Positions 4,097 to 9,604 of a stretch of 9,604 nucleotides of DNA are shown here, one piece after another. The position numbers were made by a program, and so were the translations under genes. Position 1 is the first letter of the stretch, and each line of letters starts with the position of its first letter. Under the pieces are notes generated by a model. It did no database searches and was not told the DNA's origin. It was given only the letters and a program-made list of their open reading frames with translations. This stretch comes from Dehalococcoidales bacterium (GTDB lineage: Bacteria; Chloroflexota; Dehalococcoidia; Dehalococcoidales; UBA5760): assembly GCA_016931015.1 (NCBI GenBank), contig JAFGFP010000064.1, positions 1 to 9,604 of the forward strand. The letters run 5' to 3'.

Positions 4097-6708
4097 ATTG
4101 GGACATCGACCACGATGGTCGTCCCCTTGCCCACCTTGGGCTTAAGCTTCAGGCTGCCGCCGAGCAATTGCATCCGTTCCTGCATTCCCGCCAGGCCCAG
4201 CTTCCCTGTCTGTACCAGGTCTCCCAGGCTCTCGGGAAGCTCGAAGCCGACGCCGTCGTCGCTGATGGTAGTCCGTACCCGGTGCTTGTCGAACTCCACT
4301 TTGACCTCGGCCCTATTGGCCTGAGCGTGCTTGGCGATGTTCCGCAGCGCCTCCTGGACGATGCGAAAGAGCACCAGCTCCGCTTCCGGCGAGAAGCGAA
4401 ACTCGCTACCGGTTACCTTGAGGCTGGTCTCCACCCCGTATTCCTTGGTCAGCTCTCCGGTGAGCCACTCCAGGGCCGGTAGCAGCCCCAGGTCGTCGAG
4501 GATGGAGGGCCTTAAGTCGCGGCTGAAGCGGCGCACCTCGCGCACCACGTCTCGGATTGCCTCGTAGAAGCCCCACAGGGCTTTCGCCTCCCTTACCGGC
4601 AGGGCCGCCTTGTCGCCGAGCAGGTTTTCCAGCTGGTGGAGCAGGGCAATAAGGGTCTGCAACGTGCTGTCGTGAAGCTCCCGGGCGATGCGCCGCCGTT
4701 CTTCCTCCTGGGCGCGGGTAATCTCCTGGAGGTAGAAGCGCAGGTTTTCCTGCATCCGCTTCTGTTCGGTGATGTCACGGGCGATGTTCTGGAAGGCTGT
4801 CAATCGGCCGTTGCTGAGGATGGGGCTGGTAGTCAGCATAACGGTGGCTTCCGTGCCGTCTTTTCGGGTGAGGTGCTGTTCGTAGGGCTGGGTCTGGGTC
4901 TCGTCCTTGAGAAGCCGGCGGCTGATGTCCTTGGCCTGACGCAGGCAGTCTTCGCCGAGAAAGGTCTCTACGTTACTCTGGGCTAGCTCCTGGTTGCTGA
5001 GTCCGGTGAGTTTTTCCGCCGCTTTGTTGGCTTTCAGGATGTTGCCCTTGGTGTCGTTAACCCAGATAGCGTCCAGGGCGACCTCGAACAGTTCCCGGTA
5101 GCTTTTCTCCGACTCCTGGAGAGCCCACTCGGCCTTCTTACGGTCGGTGATGTCGTGCAGGGTCTCGATGGCGGCTACCGCCTCGCCGCTAAGGTTCTTG
5201 ACGGGGCTGGCGGCGATGAGGAGCCATTTATCGTCCTTGGTGGGCACTGGGTAGGGTTCTTCATTCTCGTAGGCGCCGTCGATGAGGGCAGACCGCTTGC
5301 ACTTACCCTGGTAGTAGCGTTCGATTTCCTCGGCGGAAGCATTATCGACAATCAGGTCGGCGAGGGTCGGACTCTTCTTGCTATAGAAGGCGCGCCAGTG
5401 TCGGTCCGTGCCGACTACCTTGTCCCTTTTCAGTCCGGTAAGGGCTTCGAGGGCCGTGTTCCAGTGGGTGACCCGGTGGTCTCTATCAATGACGAAGATA
5501 GAGACCGAGGCACCGTCGATAATCTTGGCCAGCATCTCTTCGGCCTGTTTCCGCTCGGTAACGTCCTGCAGGGTCTCGATAGTGGCTATTATCTCCCCGC
5601 TCGGATTTCTGATAGGGCTGGCGGTGAAGTGGAGCCATTTTCCGCCACTGCCCAGGGCCGGGAAGTAGTCTTCGACTTCATAGGCGCCGCCGATAAGGGG
5701 GGATTTCCAGCACTTACCCTGGTAGTAGCGCTCGATTTCCCTGGCTGAGGCGCCGTCAACGATCAGGTCGGCGAGGGTCGGTCTTTTCTCGTTATAGAAG
5801 GCGCGCCACTGCTCGCTGGTGCCGACTATCTCCTCCCTTGTCAGACCGGCGAGGGCTTCCAGGGCCGTGTTCCAGTGGGTAACTCGGTGGTCCCTATCGA
5901 TGACGAACATGGAGATGGGGGAACCGTCGATAATCTTGGCGAGCATTTCCTCGGCTCGTTTGAGCTCGGTGATGTCGCGCAGTAAATCGACGAACTTTAC
6001 TATCTCGCCGTTTTCATCGAAAATCGGGGAGCTCTTTATGGAGAAGTAGCGGTCGAAGCGCGGTTCGTAGTGGTCGAGGGAGCCTACCTGTCTGGTCTCC
6101 AGTGTCTGGCGGCAGGGGCATTCTTCCTGGGGGCACTTGGTGCCGCGCAGGACTTGGTAGCATTTCTTGCCGATTACCTGGTCGCGGCTCTTACCCAGCA
6201 GGGTCAGGCCGCTGTCGTTTATGTTTTCGATATTATAGTTCCGGTCGATAATCAGCATGACGTCTTCCAGGGCGTTAAAGGAGCTGCGCCATTTCTCCTC
6301 TTCGGTCTTGATGAGGGCGTCGCTTATCCGGGTGCGCTCCTGCTCCCGGCGGCGCATGTGGAAGAGCAGGTTCACCAGGATACCGACCGCGATAATGCCG
6401 ATGCTCTCGACCAGGGCCTCATCGGGGCTGGCGGAGAATATGATGGCCCGGGGCAGCATGATAGCCAGGGCGAAGGCTAGGCTGGTGATGCCGCCTTTAA
6501 GGCCGAAGACGAAGCTGGAGTAGATAATGGGGGCCAGCAGGTAGACCCGTTCTATGGTGTGCCGGCTCAGCCCCAGGAATGAAGACGGGGCCTCCAGGCC
6601 GATAAGCTGCTGCGGGTAGTGGAGAATTACCCCGACGATAAATAAGGCCACCACCAGCCAGAAGCGGTAATTGCGAACCGTCTTTATTACCGTATCCCGC
6701 TGCGCCAT
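4093..6708 (-). CDS. membrane sensor histidine kinase, four PAS domains, NarL/DesK type (HisKA_3)
   Basis: This 871-residue sensor autophosphorylates on histidine and passes the phosphate to a NarL-type regulator, very likely the one encoded 36 nt upstream. About four membrane segments (near 15-32, 53-70, 73-92 and 101-117) with short loops anchor it. PAS1 spans about 141-250 and holds C183, C192, C197 and C199. PAS2 (252-388) and PAS3 (389-525) are a tandem duplicate pair. PAS4 spans about 530-652. The HisKA_3 dimerisation domain has H679 in RRRIARELHD. The ATPase domain has an N-box with N790, DDGVGF (817-822), GLAGM (838-842) and GKGTT (860-864). All key residues are present. Four PAS domains make it longer than most of its type. 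The ATG follows GGAGTGAG by 10 nt. No periplasmic sensor domain is evident, so signals are probably sensed in the cytoplasm or membrane. Confidence 0.95.
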   Translation of the reverse strand: MAQRDTVIKTVRNYRFWLVVALFIVGVILHYPQQLIGLEAPSSFLGLSRHTIERVYLLAPIIYSSFVFGLKGGITSLAFALAIMLPRAIIFSASPDEALVESIGIIAVGILVNLLFHMRRREQERTRISDALIKTEEEKWRSSFNALEDVMLIIDRNYNIENINDSGLTLLGKSRDQVIGKKCYQVLRGTKCPQEECPCRQTLETRQVGSLDHYEPRFDRYFSIKSSPIFDENGEIVKFVDLLRDITELKRAEEMLAKIIDGSPISMFVIDRDHRVTHWNTALEALAGLTREEIVGTSEQWRAFYNEKRPTLADLIVDGASAREIERYYQGKCWKSPLIGGAYEVEDYFPALGSGGKWLHFTASPIRNPSGEIIATIETLQDVTERKQAEEMLAKIIDGASVSIFVIDRDHRVTHWNTALEALTGLKRDKVVGTDRHWRAFYSKKSPTLADLIVDNASAEEIERYYQGKCKRSALIDGAYENEEPYPVPTKDDKWLLIAASPVKNLSGEAVAAIETLHDITDRKKAEWALQESEKSYRELFEVALDAIWVNDTKGNILKANKAAEKLTGLSNQELAQSNVETFLGEDCLRQAKDISRRLLKDETQTQPYEQHLTRKDGTEATVMLTTSPILSNGRLTAFQNIARDITEQKRMQENLRFYLQEITRAQEEERRRIARELHDSTLQTLIALLHQLENLLGDKAALPVREAKALWGFYEAIRDVVREVRRFSRDLRPSILDDLGLLPALEWLTGELTKEYGVETSLKVTGSEFRFSPEAELVLFRIVQEALRNIAKHAQANRAEVKVEFDKHRVRTTISDDGVGFELPESLGDLVQTGKLGLAGMQERMQLLGGSLKLKPKVGKGTTIVVDVPI
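5134..5955 (-). repeat. tandem duplication of a PAS-domain coding unit (2 x 411 bp)
   Basis: Two adjacent in-frame units of 137 codons (5545-5955 and 5134-5544) encode PAS2 and PAS3 of the histidine kinase. By hand alignment without gaps, 93 of 137 residues are identical (about 68 percent). The opening segments are nearly the same, both containing EEMLAKIIDG and DRDHRVTHWNTALEAL. The match is also obvious at DNA level around 5460-5545 and 5870-5955. The second half of each unit (PAS core C-terminal strands) has diverged most. Confidence 0.9.
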
Positions 6709-6744
6709 CTCGCGAACTCACTCCAGGGCGATTAGTAAGCGGCT

Positions 6745-7410
6745 TTAGCCTAGTTCTTCCAGGGTGAACCAGCCCTTTTTCATCGCCTTTATTACCGCCT
6801 CGGTGCGGGAACCCACCCCCAGCTTGTTGAAGATACTCCCCAGGTGGCTCTCGATGGTGCGCACGCTGAGGTGAAGTCCCCGGCCGATTTCGGTGTTGCT
6901 CAGTCCCTGAGCCGCCATCTTGAGGATAATGGTCTCCCGCTCGGTGAGTAGGTCCGAGGCGCGCTCCCCGGTCGGCTCGGTCTTGGGGTGTCTTAAGCGC
7001 TCCATTACCTTGCGCGCCACGGCGGGGTGTAGCACGGCTTCTCCCCGGTGTACGGTCTGGATGGCTTCGATAAGCTCGTGGCTGCCGACGTCCTTGAGCA
7101 GGTAGCCGGCGGCCCCGGCCTCCAGCAGTGGGAAGATATACTGCTCGTAGTCGTAGGCGGTGAGTATCAGTATCGCCGTCGCGGGGTGGAGCGCTTTAAT
7201 CTGCCTGGTGGCCTCAATGCCGTTCAGTTTGGGCATGGAGATATCCATGATAACCACGTCGGGTTTCAGCCGGCGGGCCATGTCCACCGCTTCCGTGCCG
7301 TCGCTCGCCTCGCCGATGACCTCAAAGCCGGCCTCACGTTCCAGTAGCTGGCGGATACTTTCCCGCACCACCACGTGGTCTTCGGCAAGGAGAATGGTAA
7401 TCTTTGACAT
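6745..7410 (-). CDS. NarL/LuxR-family response regulator
   Basis: This 221-residue DNA-binding regulator is the expected partner of the downstream histidine kinase. The receiver domain (3-120) has E10-D11, the phosphorylation site D56 in VIMDISMP, T84 and K106, so all the residues needed for phosphorylation are there. A linker of about 30 residues leads to a LuxR-type helix-turn-helix at about 154-215, with LTERE, GLSNTEIG and the recognition helix in SVRTIESHL. Length is typical. The ATG at 7408-7410 has AGGAG 6 nt upstream and a good promoter above it. The regulator comes first in a two-gene operon with the kinase 36 nt downstream. It is divergent from the AsnC-NuoE-NuoF operon, which is a natural candidate target, though nothing in the sequence proves this. 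Confidence 0.95.
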   Translation of the reverse strand: MSKITILLAEDHVVVRESIRQLLEREAGFEVIGEASDGTEAVDMARRLKPDVVIMDISMPKLNGIEATRQIKALHPATAILILTAYDYEQYIFPLLEAGAAGYLLKDVGSHELIEAIQTVHRGEAVLHPAVARKVMERLRHPKTEPTGERASDLLTERETIILKMAAQGLSNTEIGRGLHLSVRTIESHLGSIFNKLGVGSRTEAVIKAMKKGWFTLEELG

Positions 7411-7429
7411 CGGTTTCTCCTGTCCCTAG

Positions 7430-7458
7430 ATTTTAGACCATCCGGCTGCTTTCCTCAA
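7430..7458 (-). promoter_or_regulatory. sigma70-type promoter for the two-component operon
   Basis: On the minus strand TTGAGG (7458-7453, 4 of 6) and TAAAAT (7435-7430, 5 of 6) are separated by 17 nt, the ideal spacing. Transcription would start about 12 nt upstream of the response regulator's start codon, close to its AGGAG site, so the leader is short. Confidence 0.5.
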
Positions 7459-7502
7459 GCGAGTGAGAGGTTAAGGGCCTGCTTTTTAGGGGAATCACTG
7501 AA

Positions 7503-7565
7503 GAAAACGGGCTTTTCTCTGCGGTTTTCCCCAGGGCGAAAGCAGTTATCACACGGATGTGGATA
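7503..7565. promoter_or_regulatory. inverted repeats in the divergent region between regulator and NuoEF operon
   Basis: Two inverted repeats are visible. GAAAAC (7503-7508) matches GTTTTC (7524-7529) across 15 nt. TATCACA (7547-7553) pairs with TGT-GATA (7558-7565) with one extra G and a 4-nt loop. The second is about 55 nt upstream of the 7619 start, where an activator could bind. I see no convincing sigma70 promoter for the plus-strand operon in 7540-7610, which would fit dependence on an activator. Both repeats are imperfect or short and may be chance. Confidence 0.25.
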
Positions 7566-7618
7566 CCGCCGGCATACCTTTAGACTTAGATAGAAGCATA
7601 GTGTGAAGGAGGGGAGAC

Positions 7619-7936
7619 ATGGGAGTCAGAGCCTATCTACTGGTTGAAGTTGCCGATAACATGGAGCAGCAGGACTTCATCACTACCCTGAGGCAGATGG
7701 AGGAGATGCCGGGCGTGGACTTCGTGGACCCGGTTATCGGGGCTAAGGACATGGTGATTATGGTGGACGCGCCGGTGACGGTGGAAGCCATCGCCAGTAA
7801 AATCCGGGCCAAGGACTGGGTTAAAAACCTGGAGATACTGCGCATCGTCAGCATGTTCGAGCGCCACCGGGCCTCGAAGCAGGAGCTGCTCAAGGCTTTA
7901 GCCCGCAGCGGTGTCCAGACTACCAGCAACGCCTAG
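7619..7936 (+). CDS. stand-alone Lrp/AsnC-type effector-binding domain protein (105 aa)
   Basis: The protein matches the ligand-binding (RAM/AsnC_trans_reg) half of Lrp/AsnC regulators: AYLLVEV (5-11) as the first strand, a helix at 18-29, MPGVDFVDPVIGAKDMVIMVDA (30-51, read in parts) giving the usual turn and two strands, a helix at 54-66, and a last strand at 71-78. There is no N-terminal helix-turn-helix, and the ATG has a strong AAGGAGGGG site, so the start is secure and the domain is truly alone. Such proteins form dimers or octamers and bind amino acids or similar small molecules. It is the first gene of an operon, 27 nt ahead of the NuoE-like gene, which suggests a role in controlling or tuning that enzyme. 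The C-terminal 25 residues are a charged helix and tail beyond the domain. Confidence 0.82.
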   Translation: MGVRAYLLVEVADNMEQQDFITTLRQMEEMPGVDFVDPVIGAKDMVIMVDAPVTVEAIASKIRAKDWVKNLEILRIVSMFERHRASKQELLKALARSGVQTTSNA

Positions 7937-7963
7937 TAGCGACATCGGGGAAGGGAGTTAGTT

Positions 7964-8470
7964 ATGGTTACCGAAACCGTGGTCACCGGGGCGCCGGAGC
8001 TTGCCATCGATGCCATCGTTCACAAGCATAACGTGGAGCCCGGAGCGGTAATCCCGGTCTTACAGGAGATTCAAGAGACCTACGGCCACGTGCCGCCGAT
8101 AGCCATCCAGCGCGTCGCCGAGCACCTCAATATCCCGGCCAGCGAGATATACGGCATCGTTACCTTCTACGCCCAGTTCCGGCTTGAGCCTCTGGGCAAG
8201 AACCTGGTCAGGGTCTGTCACGGTACGGCCTGTCACCTGGGCGGGGCCGAGATGGTAGCGGAGGCGCTGTCCCAGGCTACCGGCGCACGGGAGGGGGAGA
8301 CCAGCGAAGACGGTCTCTTTACCGTGGAGCGGGTCGCCTGCCTCGGCTGCTGCAGCTTGGCGCCGTGCATCATGATTAACGACGAGACCCACGGGCGGCT
8401 TACTCCGGAGTCGGTCAGCAAGGTCATCACCGAGATGCGCCGCGCCGAGACGTCGGCCCCGGTCGCCTGA
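7964..8470 (+). CDS. nuoE: NuoE-like NADH dehydrogenase/hydrogenase [2Fe-2S] subunit
   Basis: This 168-residue protein is the thioredoxin-fold ferredoxin subunit of complex I (24 kDa subunit) and of related NAD-linked hydrogenases and formate dehydrogenases (HydC/HymA/HndA). It relays electrons to or from the NuoF flavoprotein. The N-terminal helical part (12-75) contains IPVLQEIQETYGHVP and IYGIVTFYAQF, typical of the family. The [2Fe-2S] ligands are C85 and C90 (CHGTAC) and C126 and C130 (CLGCC); C129 and C135 are extra cysteines. Length is normal. It is preceded by GGAAGGGAG and followed 36 nt later by the NuoF-like gene, the standard order. The sequence cannot tell complex I from a soluble hydrogenase or formate dehydrogenase. 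The NuoE-NuoF pair without NuoA-D to the left favours a soluble enzyme. Confidence 0.95.
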   Translation: MVTETVVTGAPELAIDAIVHKHNVEPGAVIPVLQEIQETYGHVPPIAIQRVAEHLNIPASEIYGIVTFYAQFRLEPLGKNLVRVCHGTACHLGGAEMVAEALSQATGAREGETSEDGLFTVERVACLGCCSLAPCIMINDETHGRLTPESVSKVITEMRRAETSAPVA

Positions 8471-8506
8471 TACGGCGGCCCGATTTATAAAGAGGAGCTA
8501 TCATCT

Positions 8507-9604
8507 ATGCCACAGAAGAGAGACGGAAGCTGGCTGGTGCGGGTCGGCCTTGCCTCCTGCGGCATCGCCGCCGGCGGCAGAAAGGTCTACAAAGCTTTCC
8601 AGGCTCAGCTCAGCGAGGCCGGCCTGAATGTCAACCTGAAGCAGACCGGCTGTCTCGGTATGTGCTATAACGAGGTGCTGGTGGAGGTGGTCTCTCCCCA
8701 AAACGAGAGCAGCACCTTTTACGGTAAGGTTACCCCGGACCGGGTGCCGCGTATCGTCGCCGAGCACCTGGCTCAGGGTAAGCCCGTCAGCGAGTGGGTT
8801 ATCCCGGATGAAGAGATTAGCGGCCTTTTGGCAAAGCAGAAGCGGATTGTGCTCCGGAACTGCGGCCTGATTGACCCGGAGGCCATCGCCGACTACCTGG
8901 CCGCCGACGGCTACCGGGCGATAGAGAAGGCCCTGAGCAGCATGTCGCCCCAGGAGGTAATCGACGAGATAACCAGGGCCGGCTTGAGGGGGCGGGGTGG
9001 CGCCGGCTTCCCTACCGGAATAAAGTGGGGCTTTGCCCGGAAGTCTCCGGGCCGCCAGAAGTACATCGTGTGTAACGCCGATGAGGGTGACCCCGGGGCC
9101 TTCATGGACCGGAGCATCCTGGAGAGCGACCCGCACAGCGTTATCGAGGGGATGCTGATTGCCGGCTATGCCGTGGGGGCTTCGGAAGGTTATCTCTACG
9201 TGCGTGCCGAGTATCCTTTGGCCATCCGGCGTCTGGAGATAGCCCTGGCCGAGGCCCGAGAAGCTGGCTTTATCGGGGACGGTATCCTGGGCTATGATTT
9301 CGACTTTGATATTAAGATTCGTCAGGGGGCGGGGGCCTTTGTCTGCGGTGAGGAGACGGCGCTGCTCATGTCCATCGAGGGGCGGCGGGGGATGCCCCGC
9401 TTTCGGCCACCCTTTCCCGCCCAGTCGGGCCTGTGGGGTAAGCCGACCACCATTAATAACGTGGAGACGCTGGCTAACGTCGCCTGGATTATCGGTAATG
9501 GCGCCGAGGCCTACGGGGCCTACGGCACGGAGAAGAGCAAGGGAACCAAGGTCTTCGCCCTGGCGGGCAAGGTGGCCCGCGGGGGGCTGATTGAGGTGCC
9601 CATG
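8507..9604 (+). CDS. nuoF: NuoF/HydB-like NADH-binding FMN and iron-sulfur flavoprotein (partial, C-terminus beyond right edge)
   Basis: This is the subunit that exchanges electrons with NAD(H) through FMN. The 366 residues seen begin with an extra thioredoxin-like [2Fe-2S] domain (about 9-95) holding C18, C49 and C53 (ASCGIAAGG and TGCLGMC). This domain is found in HydB/HymB/HndC-type proteins of soluble hydrogenases and formate dehydrogenases and is absent from classical complex I NuoF. The flavin core follows: GRGGAGFPTG (162-171), NADEGDPGAF (190-199) for NADH, and GAGAFVCGEETALL (274-287). KPTTINNVETL (312-322) leads into the SLBB part. The N1/N3 cluster region and any C-terminal ferredoxin domain lie outside the window; full-length relatives are about 590-630 residues. 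AGAGGAG sits 9 nt before the ATG. The frame stays open to the last base. Confidence 0.95.
   Translation, partial: MPQKRDGSWLVRVGLASCGIAAGGRKVYKAFQAQLSEAGLNVNLKQTGCLGMCYNEVLVEVVSPQNESSTFYGKVTPDRVPRIVAEHLAQGKPVSEWVIPDEEISGLLAKQKRIVLRNCGLIDPEAIADYLAADGYRAIEKALSSMSPQEVIDEITRAGLRGRGGAGFPTGIKWGFARKSPGRQKYIVCNADEGDPGAFMDRSILESDPHSVIEGMLIAGYAVGASEGYLYVRAEYPLAIRRLEIALAEAREAGFIGDGILGYDFDFDIKIRQGAGAFVCGEETALLMSIEGRRGMPRFRPPFPAQSGLWGKPTTINNVETLANVAWIIGNGAEAYGAYGTEKSKGTKVFALAGKVARGGLIEVPM

Noticed and set aside
5155..5748. Open frame of 197 codons on the plus strand
   Set aside because: It is antisense to the PAS2-PAS3 repeats of the histidine kinase; the open frame reflects the codon composition of the real gene.
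8501..9136. Long open frame (211 codons) on the minus strand
   Set aside because: It lies wholly opposite the NuoF-like gene, whose product matches its family throughout. High GC leaves such antisense frames open by chance, and its product resembles no family.
1..9604. CRISPR arrays, tRNA or rRNA genes, insertion sequences, attachment sites
   Set aside because: I looked for regularly spaced direct repeats, tRNA-like cloverleaf ends, transposase-like coding sequence and flanking terminal repeats, and saw none. The only long direct repeat is the PAS duplication inside the kinase gene.

Overview
The window reads as a GC-rich stretch of bacterial chromosome. The gene content is a branched-chain amino-acid-type ABC ATPase, a mycobacterial-type adenosine kinase relative, a multi-PAS NarL/DesK-type two-component system, and a NuoE/NuoF pair of the soluble NADH-linked hydrogenase or formate dehydrogenase kind. 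This suggests an anaerobic or facultative bacterium. My best guess is Chloroflexota (Dehalococcoidia-like), but that is inference from gene families and not from any marker gene. No tRNA, rRNA, CRISPR array, transposase or integrase is visible, and I see no sign of recent transfer.

Layout, left to right. (1) Positions 1-853, minus strand: a small cysteine-containing hypothetical protein (584-853), then the N-terminal 179 residues of a LivG-like ABC ATPase (1-539, TTG start), which runs off the left edge. (2) 1037-1183, plus strand: a 48-residue DUF3096-type membrane protein behind a very good sigma70-like promoter. (3) 1348-3264, minus strand: a PfkB-family adenosine kinase-like protein and a coiled-coil protein with a separate C-terminal alpha/beta domain. 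Each has its own recognisable promoter. (4) 3422-4096, plus strand: a class I SAM-dependent methyltransferase. Its stop codon overlaps, in a shared CTAG, the stop codon of the convergent kinase gene. (5) 4093-7410, minus strand: a NarL/LuxR response regulator followed by its 871-residue membrane histidine kinase with four PAS domains, two of which are a recent tandem duplication. (6) 7619-9604, plus strand: a stand-alone Lrp/AsnC-type effector domain, a NuoE-like [2Fe-2S] protein, and the first 366 residues of a NuoF-like flavoprotein, which continues past the right edge.

How the parts fit. Block 6 is an evident operon (gaps of 27 and 36 nt, each gene with a Shine-Dalgarno sequence) for the NADH-oxidising/reducing module of a larger enzyme. 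The catalytic subunit must lie to the right of the window. The two-component operon is transcribed divergently from it across a 208-nt gap that also holds inverted repeats. Control of the redox operon by this regulator is therefore plausible but unproven. The kinase's first PAS domain carries a four-cysteine cluster that would suit redox or oxygen sensing.

Most of the window is ordinary core-type genome. I did not find a convincing undescribed multi-gene system. The best second looks are the lone AsnC-type domain heading the NuoEF operon, the cysteine cluster and PAS duplication in the kinase, the coiled-coil protein, and a ribosome-binding site upstream of the adenosine kinase that fits an in-frame CTG better than the ATG.
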